Numbered from the stretch's first letter, positions 17,506 through 26,910 are shown. The stretch: 64,000 bases of DNA from CAWHYG01 sp963833505 (GCA_963833505.1 CAWHYG010000005.1:310001-374000), one strand, 5' to 3'. Notes: generated by a model from the sequence alone, not told the origin. Numbers and translations: made by a program.

Positions 17506-19491
17506 TCAGGGATGGATCATGATCGGGCGGTCCCGGAAGATCACCCGCCAGTCGAGAACCTCGTCGGCCATGAGCTGGGCGGTCGGGGCCACCAGGCCCG
17601 CGACCTGGCTCAGCCGAAGCGGATTCCGCTCGGGGTCGGCCGCCTCCCTCAGCTCCTTGATCTCGTGCAGGACATGCGCGAGTCGATCATGCATGGCCCG
17701 ACATCGCTTGGACACGCGAGCGAACTCCCCCTGCTCATTGATCGCGGCGAGGGCCGCGCCCAACGCCGGCATGACGGCGCAGGCGACTGTGAGCCATCCT
17801 TCCCACCGGCCGGGAAGCGGTCGCGCGTGCAGGAGAACGGGTCGGAGATGGATCAGGATGCAGATCAAGATCGCGCCGACCAGGGCCAGCACGGTCACAT
17901 CCAGGGTTTTCCGGATCCTCTCGTATCTCTCCAAGGTTCGGTGATGGAACGCGGCCTGCTCGCGCACGAGGCTCTCGAAATACCCCAGGCATTGATCCAG
18001 ATGATTGTGATCGACCCTCGCCGTGGGGAGTCCGCACGCGCGCTCGACTGCGAGTTTGTGCCAGAACATCCAGGTCATGGAGGGATCGCCGTAGGCGCCG
18101 AGATAAGCCGGTTGCCGCGTCCGGGAGCGGGCGCCGCCCAGCGGGATCTGGAAGCGCATCTGACGGATCATTTCCGCCAGAGTCCGGTAGTCGATCCAGC
18201 CTGCATGCCAGCGCCGGACGCGCGCCCAGATGAAGGCCAGCACGATTCCGAGCACCAGAACGAACTCACCTAGGTAGAAAATCGCGGGGCGGGGATCTCC
18301 CTCCCGGGGCCACCCGGCCGCTCCGGGAACCAGCACCAGGAAGACCGCCATCGCCGCCGCCAGATAGGCGTACACGAACGCGCTCCGGTAGGCGTCGGCG
18401 TGAAGGTCCGCGAGGCGGTCGGGCCAGGCGAAGTGCGCCCGAAGGCGCAGGTTCACCCAGCGGGCGATCGCCGGGATCTTGTCCGGCGGTTCGGTGGGCC
18501 AGCTTTCCCGAACCGTCTCCTCGATCGGCGGCACCCGGAGCGGCTGGATCGTGAGCTTCCCGGACCCGATGAGGTCCCGGAAGAACTTCCAGATGAACGC
18601 CAGATTCCACCCGGGCTTGTGCGCGCGCAGGTATCTCAAGTGAAGCCGGGTCTGCTCCCAGAGCCGTTTGGGGTCCGCGTGCTGTCCACGTTCGGGTGGC
18701 CACTCGATCATGCCGCGGACCACCTCCGCCAGTTCCGGACCCTTGGGTGCGCCGCTCGCATCCGGAGTCGCGCGTACCGCGGTCCGCAGGCTCGGAATCT
18801 CGTGGGTCGAGCGCAGAAGCCGCCAGGAATGAGGGCTCCACGCGTCGATCCAGACCACGGGCAGATGGGACCGCAGCGCCTCGTACATCGTTTCCACCGT
18901 GCCCCCGGAACCCTGGGCCTCGCCGCCGTCCCACACCACGATCAGCAGATCCGACTGGATCAGGACTACGCGGCCGGCCGCCCCGTAGGCCGCGCCGGCC
19001 TCTTCCCGACGACCGTCCAGCTCGAAGGTAACCAGTCCCGCTCCGGAACGGGCCTTCTCCAGGATCGCGCGAAACTCCCGGATGGATCCTTCCCCGCAGC
19101 ATCGCAGGTCGGTGAAATCCCTTTCGTACTCCTCCTTGGGAAAGGGCATAGGGCAGCAGAGGGCATAATCACGAGCCAGCGCCTCCTGCGCGAAGATCCG
19201 GTCCGTTCCTTCGGCCAGGGGAGAGATGGCTCGAAGCACCGGAGGATCTGGAGCGTAGTGTGGGCTGGCCTCTCCGTGGCAGGACTCCACCGTATCGTGC
19301 ACGGTGGACAGCACCGAACCGATGGTCGCGGCCAGCCTGCTGGGGTCGGCATGGAGAAGCCGGTTGGGCCGGTGTCCGACGATGCCCACGCGAAAGGCGA
19401 GGACCGGCGGTGGGGGCGTCGTCCAGACCCCAGGCTCGAGAGATTCCCGGACGGGCCTCACCGGAAGAACGGTCTGAGCGGCCTGGTGCAT
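17506..19491 (-). CDS. SLOG-like sensor fused to SLATT-like membrane domain
   Basis: I chose the start at 19491 because GGGAGG precedes it and the longer frame runs into the upstream gene. The 661-residue product opens with a Rossmann-type SLOG/LSDAT-like domain: FRVGIVGHRPNR (33-44), SPLAEGTDRIFAQEAL (90-105), PKEEYERDF (118-126) and GGTVE (196-200). SLOG domains bind nucleotide-derived ligands in several immune systems, such as Thoeris ThsA. Four hydrophobic segments follow (371-391, 404-423, 532-550, 565-584), arranged as two pairs, with a conserved WIDYRTLAEMIRQMRF between the pairs. This layout fits SLATT-type membrane effectors (DUF4231-like). It is the last gene of a three-gene unit, 56 bases after the AAA-YD gene. 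I infer a ligand-gated membrane effector. The SLOG call is firmer than the SLATT call. Confidence 0.7.
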   Translation of the reverse strand: MHQAAQTVLPVRPVRESLEPGVWTTPPPPVLAFRVGIVGHRPNRLLHADPSRLAATIGSVLSTVHDTVESCHGEASPHYAPDPPVLRAISPLAEGTDRIFAQEALARDYALCCPMPFPKEEYERDFTDLRCCGEGSIREFRAILEKARSGAGLVTFELDGRREEAGAAYGAAGRVVLIQSDLLIVVWDGGEAQGSGGTVETMYEALRSHLPVVWIDAWSPHSWRLLRSTHEIPSLRTAVRATPDASGAPKGPELAEVVRGMIEWPPERGQHADPKRLWEQTRLHLRYLRAHKPGWNLAFIWKFFRDLIGSGKLTIQPLRVPPIEETVRESWPTEPPDKIPAIARWVNLRLRAHFAWPDRLADLHADAYRSAFVYAYLAAAMAVFLVLVPGAAGWPREGDPRPAIFYLGEFVLVLGIVLAFIWARVRRWHAGWIDYRTLAEMIRQMRFQIPLGGARSRTRQPAYLGAYGDPSMTWMFWHKLAVERACGLPTARVDHNHLDQCLGYFESLVREQAAFHHRTLERYERIRKTLDVTVLALVGAILICILIHLRPVLLHARPLPGRWEGWLTVACAVMPALGAALAAINEQGEFARVSKRCRAMHDRLAHVLHEIKELREAADPERNPLRLSQVAGLVAPTAQLMADEVLDWRVIFRDRPIMIHP

Positions 19492-19547
19492 CGAAGAACC
19501 TCCCTGCCGTCGGCCCCGCCCGCCGATTGCCCGCTTCCGCAGGCCGG

Positions 19548-22500
19548 CTATATCCCGAATCCCAGGAAGGCGCCGTCGGCCCCGTATCGCCGCTTCTCGA
19601 TCAACTCCCCGGTGCGACCATAGGAAGCGGTCCACCGCGCACACGGATTCCGGTTCCTGATCTCCTTGCCTTCGACGTACACCAATCGGCCCTCTAGGTC
19701 GAAGTAAGCCTCTTCGATCTGGTTTCCCCGGAGGTCGTATTTCTTGTCCACCCGGGCGTTGCCGTCGATGTGGTTGATGGGATTCCCATCCCGATCGAAG
19801 TACTCCCGGCGGATCTGTCGCCCCCATCGATCATAGGTGTCCCGCCACATCCAGTATCCCCATTTCATGCGGGTCGGCTGTTCGTCTTCATCGAAGAAGC
19901 GCCGCTCGATCAGATGCCCCCGGGAATCGAAGCGCTCGCGCAGCTCGGCGAATCCCTCATCGCCGCGCATGGGATGACCGGTCCGGTCGCACAGGAGGAT
20001 CCGGATCGGATTTCCACAGTGATCGTATTCCCGCTTGATTCCGAAGACCTCCTGGTCGCTCTTGGTGGGCTCGTCGTCCACATCGAAGTAGCGGACTTCC
20101 AGCTCATTTCCGTAGGCGTCGACCGTCGAGCGGCTCACGGGAACGGCTCCGACGGGCGGACCGCCATAAAGCCCGAGTCTACGGAGCAAGGTCTGGTACC
20201 CGAGAGCGTTGTACCCCATCTCCTCCGACGCGTCTCCATCGGTCGAAAGCGCGGGCAGACCCAGGGGGTCGAAGTAGTCGTTTCGGGTTTCGTCCCCCAG
20301 GCTGTCATGGCTGACCATGACATAGGAGTAACGGCGCGGACCCGTGCAGGGAGAACCTTCGGCGTCGAGATAACGGATCGAAAGCAGGCTTCCAAACTCA
20401 TTGTATTCGTACCACTGCATCGCCCCGGGAGAGGTCACCGGATTGTTCAGTGAATCCAGGTAGACACATCCCAGCTCGCGGCCTCCTTCATCGTAGACGG
20501 ACCGGCGGGTCACGTAATTCCCGGCCGTCACCACGGGATGCCCGGCGCTATCGCAGTAGGTGCGCTCGACCTCGTTGCCGGCTGGGTCATACCTGCACCG
20601 ATAGAGCGCAGAGCCGTCCTGCAGGATGAACGGATGTCCGGCCTCATCATAGAAACGCTTCTCCTTGCAGTTGCCCAGAGAGTCGAACCGACAGCGTTCA
20701 ATGGTGTAGCCCGCCGAGGTCGGAGCGGGAGCGCCGGTCGTGTCCAGAAACGCCACCTCGACCTCGTTCCCTTGCCCGTCATACCTGGACCGGGTGCCTG
20801 AGTGATTGTCCGTGGTCGTCGTGATCGCGCCGGCGGTGTCATGGTGGATCACCTGGACCTTGTTTCCGTGACGGTCGAACTTCGCGGTCCAGGAGAAATA
20901 GCCATTGCGGTTCAAGGTCGGCCGACCATCGAGGTCGTATTGAGCAGCCCCGGTCCGATTGCCGTAGCGGTCGTACTCGAACGTCCGTCGAAACCATCCG
21001 TCCCGGGTGAGGGTCGGTCGGTCCTGATCATCGTAGGCCGTTTCCCCCAGGACCCACCCCTCTTTCGGGCTGAGCTTGATCCGATAGCGCGCGTTTCCAT
21101 ATCGATCCACCATGGGATTCCCCCTGGAATCGAGGGACAGGCAGCTGACCTCGCGGCCCAGGGCATCATATTCACGACTCTGGCCGTAGGCGTGGTCGGG
21201 GCCGGGGCGCGGATGGCCCCTCCGGTCCGTATAGTCCCGGCGGATCTCGCGTCCGAGCGAATCGTAGGTGAAGGCGATGTACTGCGCGGACGAGGTGATC
21301 TGGGCCTGGGGAAAACCGGACGGCCCGACGAAGGTGGCGCGGGCGTGGAAACGGTCGGTTCGGGGCGCATAGATCATCCCGGAAATCAGATGCCCGACGC
21401 GATTGTATTGCTTCTCGTAGACGACCCGGCCGTTGTCGTCATGGACGAACTCCCAATCACATTCGTTCAGGGCAGGGTTGTCCTGGTCGGCGGGTTCGCG
21501 AAGAAAGGACTTGAGATCGTGATCCGTGGTCAGAGCGCCCGAGCCGTTGACGGCCTGAACCCGAGTCACGGGGTGTTTGCGACCGGCGCGCACGAAACGG
21601 TAGGTAAAGGCGCGATGGCTCGCCTCCTCGCGGCTGATGCGGTTGATCCCGCGGGGAAGACCCCACTGGTAGTCGAATCTGGTGTAGTACTCGACATGCA
21701 CCCGACTGTAGGTGTCGTAGTACCACCAGGCGCCGGCCAGAACCGCCAGCAGCGCGACCCCGGCGATGAGGGTGGCATGAAGGACGCCGCGCCAGAAGGC
21801 TTCGCGCTGGCGGATCACCTCGCTATCCGGCAGGTTGGCCGTGATCCAGGCTCGATCGAAGACCCGCCGGTAGATCGGGTTTCGCAGCAGGTGGACGCCG
21901 GCCACCACGCGGGTGATCCCGGAGAGGCGGAGCGCGGAATGCGCCGGGTCGGCGTCGTCGTTCGGCACCCGTCTTCCGCGCAGCACCTTGGCATAGAGGT
22001 CGAGCACGGCGGCGCGATCGACCTCGCTCCGAAGAAGCCGTTCGCGGACGAAGGTGAGGTTGTCGTCGCGCTCCCGAGCTTGGGACGAAAGAAAGTGGGT
22101 TCGGCAGACCCGGTCGACCCCGGCGTCGCCGGACACGGCGGGGTCCTCGGCCACCGCCTGGCAGAGCTGTTGGGTGAGATAGGGATGACCGCCGGTCCAA
22201 TGGTGGATCCGGCGGAGTATCGCCCGCGCCTCCCGGTGCGGGCGGCCCAGACCGGGGGCCAGGATCTCCATCTCTGCCGGCGTGAAATCGTCCAGCTCGA
22301 TTCTCCGGCCGACGTTGAAGGGGGTGGTGCGGGAGTCGCGAATCAGGTCCGACGGCGTCGTAACGCCGATCAGGCAGAAGGTGAGCCGGGCCAGCGGAGG
22401 CTCGTCCGCGCGCCGGTTGTAGATCTCGCGGATGGCCGCGAAGAACTCGTCCACCGCGAAGGGCAGACTCCGGACATAATCGATCTCGTCGATGAAGATG

Positions 22501-22910
22501 GCGATCCGACCGTCGAGCCGGGGCAAAATGGTTTCGTGCAGCACGCGGGTCCACCGCTGCAGAGGCGGGAGATCGCTGCCCGAGGTCCAGGCCTCTTCGA
22601 CCTCGGTCTCCAGGTCAAACTGACGCCCGAGCCGCGAGAGGATCCCTTCATACCACTGTTCGGGCGTGAGGTTCTGGCCCAGGGAGGTGAGATCGACCAC
22701 GGCGACGGCTGTTCCTTCGCCGCGAAGCCGCGTGGCCACGCGAACCATGAGCGAGCTCTTGCCCGACTGGCGGCTCGTCAGGACGTGGCAAAGCTCCCCG
22801 TGGGCCAGGGCGTCGTGCAGGATCATGTCGGCCTGTCGCGCAACGTAGCATGGAGCGTCGCGCGCCAGGGTTCCGCCCAGGACATAGAACGGACGCGCAG
22901 CTTCCGTCAT
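19548..22910 (-). CDS. Membrane AAA-like ATPase with C-terminal YD-like repeat array
   Basis: The start at 22910 is supported by an ATGA overlap with the stop of the upstream TIR gene and a GGAG site nine bases before. The protein has 1120 residues. Residues ~8-360 form an AAA_35-type ATPase: Walker A SRQSGKSS (46-53), Walker B IAIFIDEID (138-144), and the family signature FNVGRRIELDDFT. A single transmembrane helix spans ~376-397. From ~530 to the end there are about 16 copies of a ~32-residue repeat of the form YDxxGNxxExxYFDxxGxP, related to but longer than RHS/YD repeats. No toxin domain or RHS cleavage motif follows. I infer a membrane-anchored ATPase with a repeat array on the far side of the membrane, possibly a sensor. 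The operon position suggests it works with the TIR and SLOG proteins. Confidence 0.78.
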   Translation of the reverse strand: MTEAARPFYVLGGTLARDAPCYVARQADMILHDALAHGELCHVLTSRQSGKSSLMVRVATRLRGEGTAVAVVDLTSLGQNLTPEQWYEGILSRLGRQFDLETEVEEAWTSGSDLPPLQRWTRVLHETILPRLDGRIAIFIDEIDYVRSLPFAVDEFFAAIREIYNRRADEPPLARLTFCLIGVTTPSDLIRDSRTTPFNVGRRIELDDFTPAEMEILAPGLGRPHREARAILRRIHHWTGGHPYLTQQLCQAVAEDPAVSGDAGVDRVCRTHFLSSQARERDDNLTFVRERLLRSEVDRAAVLDLYAKVLRGRRVPNDDADPAHSALRLSGITRVVAGVHLLRNPIYRRVFDRAWITANLPDSEVIRQREAFWRGVLHATLIAGVALLAVLAGAWWYYDTYSRVHVEYYTRFDYQWGLPRGINRISREEASHRAFTYRFVRAGRKHPVTRVQAVNGSGALTTDHDLKSFLREPADQDNPALNECDWEFVHDDNGRVVYEKQYNRVGHLISGMIYAPRTDRFHARATFVGPSGFPQAQITSSAQYIAFTYDSLGREIRRDYTDRRGHPRPGPDHAYGQSREYDALGREVSCLSLDSRGNPMVDRYGNARYRIKLSPKEGWVLGETAYDDQDRPTLTRDGWFRRTFEYDRYGNRTGAAQYDLDGRPTLNRNGYFSWTAKFDRHGNKVQVIHHDTAGAITTTTDNHSGTRSRYDGQGNEVEVAFLDTTGAPAPTSAGYTIERCRFDSLGNCKEKRFYDEAGHPFILQDGSALYRCRYDPAGNEVERTYCDSAGHPVVTAGNYVTRRSVYDEGGRELGCVYLDSLNNPVTSPGAMQWYEYNEFGSLLSIRYLDAEGSPCTGPRRYSYVMVSHDSLGDETRNDYFDPLGLPALSTDGDASEEMGYNALGYQTLLRRLGLYGGPPVGAVPVSRSTVDAYGNELEVRYFDVDDEPTKSDQEVFGIKREYDHCGNPIRILLCDRTGHPMRGDEGFAELRERFDSRGHLIERRFFDEDEQPTRMKWGYWMWRDTYDRWGRQIRREYFDRDGNPINHIDGNARVDKKYDLRGNQIEEAYFDLEGRLVYVEGKEIRNRNPCARWTASYGRTGELIEKRRYGADGAFLGFGI

Positions 22911-24919
22911 GACAAGTGACTCCGTAAATACGAAGCATAGGCCCGGCATCGCAGCCGGGCGTGGTCCCGATCGTTGCCGAGGATCACGCCTGAGCTCCGC
23001 AGTCGGTAGAAACTGTCGAAATCCGGGCAGGAGGCGCCGCGCAACAAGGCTCGGACCGCATCGCAGAGCGATGCGTCCTTCACCAGGAGAACGAGCATCC
23101 TCCGGAGATGATCGCCCAGAGGTCCGTCGTCCCGATCCGCCACCGTTTCGAACTGATCCAGCTTGAGGCCTCGACTCGAGATCTCGTTCAGGCTTCGACG
23201 AACGAGATAGGGCTGTCCCCCCACGATGTCGTAGAGGCGCTCGACTTCTCCGGCCGAGAGCGGCGAGCCGTATCGCCCGTTCAGATCCGACACCTGGTCC
23301 AGGGTGAAATCATCCAGGGCGACCCGCGTTCCGACGTTGAACGGGGATTGGTTCGGATCGCTGATGAACAGGTACGCTTCGGTGGCATAGGCGATGGCCA
23401 GAGTCAACCTGGACCAGGGTCCGGAAGGATCCAGCGCCCGCTCATTGTGCCAGGTCCGGAAGAGCGCGAACACCTGGCTACCGAACGGGCAACTGAACAG
23501 CCGGTCCACCTCGTCCATGGCCCAGACCAGATGCCGTTGGGCTTCGGCGAGCACATTCCGACGGATGAACCGCTCGAAATTGCTGTTCGGTCCCCGGGCG
23601 GGGGTCCATCCTTCCCTGGGAGAGACCTCGAGGTCGAGTTGATCGGCCATCAGCTCGCCGAGAGCGATCAGGAAATTCTCGTGGGTTTCAAGCTGGACAT
23701 TGGTGAGCTTCTGGTAGTCGCTGAACACCACCCTGCATCCGGCTTCCCGCGCCGTCTTGAGGCCCCGGGCCAGAAGCGAGGTCTTGCCCATCTGGCGGGC
23801 GCCTTTGATGAGGATGGTCGCGTCTCCGCGAAGCAGGGCGGTGTGAAACTCCCCGTCGGGCGGCCGCACGACATAGAAGGCGGAGTCGAGCGGCACGGCT
23901 CCTCCGGCCGCCTCGAGCTTCTCCCGGCGGGGGGCGAAGGAGGCGGGCGCGTTCAAGGCCTCGAGGATGGCCGAGACCAGCTTCTCGTCGTTCTCCGATC
24001 CCTCCCAGAGGAAGTACTGGAGGTGACCGAGGCAGTTCTCGAGTTCCGGAGGAAGCGGGCCTTCGAAACCGATGCGGACCGGAAGGACTTTCGGCTTCCC
24101 CCCGCGCTGTTGCGCCGCTTCATTGGCGACCTGGACCTCATAGGCCAGCATCTCGCTTTTCACGGCATCGGGGGAGAGGAGAACAACGACCGCGTCCGCT
24201 TGTTGAACCTCCTCGACGATCTGTTTCGCCCATTCGGTTCCGACGCTCAGGTGTCGATCGATGAAGACCCGGTGACCGCTGACGCGGAGACGGTTCTCGA
24301 TCAGCCCCAGGAGGCGTTCGTCCGGATCGCAGTTGCGCTTGTAGAGCAGGACGGTCCTCTGGCAGCCAGGAGCAGGCCCGGACGGAGCCGGTTGATGCTT
24401 CGCCGCACCTGCCGGTTCGGGGAGCGGAGATCGACCGGCAAGAGACGGCGGGGTGGACAATCCTGGCGCCGCCGGCGCCCCGGACCCGGGCTGGCCATCC
24501 CGGTCGCGAGCGGACGCGGCCAGCATGACTTCCAGAGCTGTGATCATGGGCTCCAGGTAATGGTCCAGGGGTCCCCCGAACGCATCCAGCCACTGGGGCA
24601 GCGAGACGAAGAACTCCAGCTCCTTGCACGGCTGAACGTCCTCGAGACGCAAGATCAGCATGGGTTTCTCGTGGTGAAACGCGCGTTCGACCTCGCTGTG
24701 GACGAACTTCGAGGCGTTCGAGGCGCGCGAAAGGAGCAACAGGAAGGCGCGGCAGCTTGGTATGGCGTCCACCAGGGCTACGGAGTACTTCGTTCCGGGT
24801 GAAACGTCCCGGGGGGCCATCCAGCAGTCGATGCCCCGCGACTCGAGCGCGGAACTGATCGCGAGCGCGAACTTCATGTCCTCAGGGTTCGCGTAACTGA
24901 TGAATATGGTCTTTGCCAT
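22907..24919 (-). CDS. TIR-TIR-AAA ATPase protein
   Basis: The product has 670 residues. TIR1 (4-135) is of the TIR_2 type: IFISYANPEDMKFA, WMAPRDVSPG, and the putative NADase Glu 76 in SEVERA. A Pro-rich linker (140-187) leads to TIR2 (188-320): LLYKRNCDPDERLL, HRVFIDRHLSVGTEWA, and Glu 261 in LAYEV. An AAA_35-type ATPase (345-660) follows, with Walker A GARQMGKTS (373-381), Walker B WAMDE (466-470) and the signature FNVGTRVALDDFT, which also occurs in the next gene. TIR domains of this kind can cleave NAD to make signals or deplete it. The stop overlaps the next start (ATGA), so the two are translationally coupled. No good ribosome site precedes 24919. Both TIR glutamates and both Walker motifs are present, so nothing suggests inactivity. 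Confidence 0.85.
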   Translation of the reverse strand: MAKTIFISYANPEDMKFALAISSALESRGIDCWMAPRDVSPGTKYSVALVDAIPSCRAFLLLLSRASNASKFVHSEVERAFHHEKPMLILRLEDVQPCKELEFFVSLPQWLDAFGGPLDHYLEPMITALEVMLAASARDRDGQPGSGAPAAPGLSTPPSLAGRSPLPEPAGAAKHQPAPSGPAPGCQRTVLLYKRNCDPDERLLGLIENRLRVSGHRVFIDRHLSVGTEWAKQIVEEVQQADAVVVLLSPDAVKSEMLAYEVQVANEAAQQRGGKPKVLPVRIGFEGPLPPELENCLGHLQYFLWEGSENDEKLVSAILEALNAPASFAPRREKLEAAGGAVPLDSAFYVVRPPDGEFHTALLRGDATILIKGARQMGKTSLLARGLKTAREAGCRVVFSDYQKLTNVQLETHENFLIALGELMADQLDLEVSPREGWTPARGPNSNFERFIRRNVLAEAQRHLVWAMDEVDRLFSCPFGSQVFALFRTWHNERALDPSGPWSRLTLAIAYATEAYLFISDPNQSPFNVGTRVALDDFTLDQVSDLNGRYGSPLSAGEVERLYDIVGGQPYLVRRSLNEISSRGLKLDQFETVADRDDGPLGDHLRRMLVLLVKDASLCDAVRALLRGASCPDFDSFYRLRSSGVILGNDRDHARLRCRAYASYLRSHLS

Positions 24920-25451
24920 GGAATCTATCGGGTGATTTCACACTCCGTCCGCATGGTCGACGCGTGGAAGCTATCGGCAGCCAGCATAGCGGCGCGGCCG
25001 GTTCGGCGCCATGTCTTTCTCGGTCCCGCCGGCCTGCGACCCGGTCTTCCGTGCGGCCTGGCCCTGAACCAGCACCCCTCCTCCATCCGGCCCGGGCCCT
25101 GGCCCACGCCGGCGCGTCCGGGAAGAGGCCGACCCCGGGTCGGTCGACGTCCAGATTCTGGTCAGGAGAGCTGTAAGGGCCTCAGCGATCGGTCCATCGG
25201 CTCCGTCCGGAACCGGCCCCGATTTCACGCGAGTCCGAACAGCCACGCTCCTTCAGGCAGGTTCAAACGCTGCCACGCGCGATCCTTCCGAGCACCGAGA
25301 CGAACAACAGCGCCAGGACGAGTTCGCTTCCGAGAGAAAGAAATGTGCAGTCTCGAAGCAGGACGGAGGGCGACGGCGAGACCGTCACGACGATCCCCGC
25401 CCGCCAATGGAGCTCCGGCCCCGCGCGTGGCGACCCGGACAGCCCCCTCGC
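24920..25451. other. Intergenic region with a kinase-tail remnant
   Basis: No intact gene is present. At 25077-25115 the plus strand matches 35 of 39 bases of the kinase gene segment encoding LLHAARALAHASA near its 3' end (about 17158-17196); here it reads LLHPARALAHAGA. The match does not extend clearly on either side. I read it as a scrap of a second kinase/TPR gene. The operon promoter for the TIR gene should also lie here, but I cannot place it. Confidence 0.4.
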
Positions 25452-26167
25452 TCAGTAAGTCGACTTTACGCGCCCCCAAGTCGACCTCTCCACTGGGACT
25501 GGACAGCAGAGGGTGTAGGCGTCGATCCCGATGGCTGCCGTCGGACCCCAAATGACGGAAACGTTGTTCCAGCCGGTCGGGTAACCGATTCCGGGGGCGA
25601 TGTTCGTCCGAGGCATGCCGCCGAAGCCATTGAGGTCAGCGCCGATGAACCAGCCGGCCATCGCGCCCGGCCACTCACCCCAGTAACCCACGAAGAAGCC
25701 ACCGTTGACCATCTGGTCCGACGTGTCGATGTCGGCCAGCGTGATGCTCGGCCAGATCGCGGGCGTAGAGACGCTCATGCCGTAGTCGACGTTGATGACG
25801 CTGGTCGGGTTGGTGCCGTCGGAGTTCCAATGTAGGCATCGGCCTTCTGACCGAAATACATGCCGGACTCGGTCGTGATGGCCCATTGCTGGCCGCACAC
25901 GGTACCAATCGTGTTGTAGCCTTCCGCGAATGCGCCGTAGTACGGAGCCACTTGACCGCCGTACCACCAGGTGTAGCCGTTCTCATAGCTGCCGTCCGCA
26001 TTCTGCAAAAGGGTGGCACCTGGGCACGGGCTCGTTCTTCCTCGCTGCGGGGCGATGCCATGGCCCGGGCCGATTGACCCTCGCACCGATTTTGCCATCG
26101 TGGAATGCGCTCCCCCGCACACCAGCGTGAGACCGAGGAGGACAAGGATCGAGAATCGCGTCTTCAT
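25452..26167 (-). pseudogene. Frameshifted paralogue of the small secreted protein at 6754
   Basis: A strong AAGGAGG site precedes the start at 26167, and the product opens with a signal peptide (MKTRFSILVLLGLTLVCGGA). The first frame runs to about 25835 (GMYFGQKADAYI) and then loses homology. One frame over, the sequence continues WNSDGTNPTSVINVDYGMS to GWFIGADLNGFGG and W.NVSVIWGPTAAIGID. A single missing base near 25830-25840 would explain it. Joined, the protein is about 238 residues and collinear with the intact gene at 6754-7524. The break may be a real mutation or a sequencing or assembly error. Confidence 0.75.
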
Positions 26168-26295
26168 ATTCGGACCTCCTTTTGCGCTTGGGAGCTACGT
26201 TTCCCGAGCGGATACGATCTTACCATGATCCGGACGCATCATCAAGGGTTACGCGGACGTCGAGCCCAGACGGCGGGCCGCGGGCCCTCCGGTGA

Positions 26296-26673
26296 TCAGA
26301 GCTCCCATCCGAGCGCGAAAAAGGCGATCCATTGGGAAAGTCCGCTTACAGCGCCCTGAGACGCGACGAAATCGATCCGACCGGGGGAAGCTGCGGAAAC
26401 GTGACCCAAGCCGATCTCGTCGCGAAGGTGCGGCGCGGGGTGGAACTCAAAGCCGACGTTCACGGCAAGGCCTCGCTCTCCCCGGACCGCCGTCTCGCGA
26501 TACGTGTAGGAGACACGCCTTCCGGCAAGCTGGTAGTCCTCAGTGAGAAGCGATTCCCACCTGGACAGACAGAACACCGGGGCCAGGTCGAGGAACGGAC
26601 GGGCGACCTCGGTTCCAGCCATCCAGGGATAGAACCGTGCTCCCGCGGACAGCGTGATGAAATCCGCGGTCAA
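26296..26673 (-). pseudogene. C-terminal fragment of an outer-membrane beta-barrel protein
   Basis: The 125-residue reading (TLSAGARFYPWMAGTEVARP, then FLDLAPVFCLSRW) shows alternating hydrophobic/polar strands, ending in QWIAFFALGWEL, as in small outer-membrane barrels. There is no signal peptide, no ribosome site, and the barrel would need more strands than are present. The upstream part is not found in 26674-26910. I call it a 5'-truncated remnant; a short real gene with a missed start is less likely. Confidence 0.45.
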
Positions 26674-26910
26674 TCAATCCTGGGCATCGGACGGGCTTTG
26701 ATAATCCTGCTCGTCTCAGAAGCAATACGGAGCCACCCGGCAAGAGATTTGGATAATCTTTCTGTGCTTTCCGCACCTGCCGTTCGTTTATATTCCGTTC
26801 TCTGTTCCGGTTTAGGCGGTTCCATGGCGAAGTCTTGTTCGGCCGCCCGACGGAACCGTTTCCCTCAAATCGCAGAGTCGCTTCCCAGCACCCTATCGCG
26901 GAGGTTTTTC

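Noticed and set aside
20802..22919. A 705-residue plus-strand frame opposite the AAA-YD gene
   Set aside because: Antisense shadow in GC-rich DNA. The minus strand carries AAA motifs, YD repeats and operon overlaps.
23108..24802. A 564-residue plus-strand frame opposite the TIR gene
   Set aside because: Shadow frame without recognisable domain; TIR and AAA motifs are on the minus strand.
25225..25551. A 108-residue minus-strand frame before the frameshifted secreted gene
   Set aside because: No ribosome site, Arg/Gly/Ala-rich shadow-like composition, and overlap with the real 3' end of the frameshifted gene.
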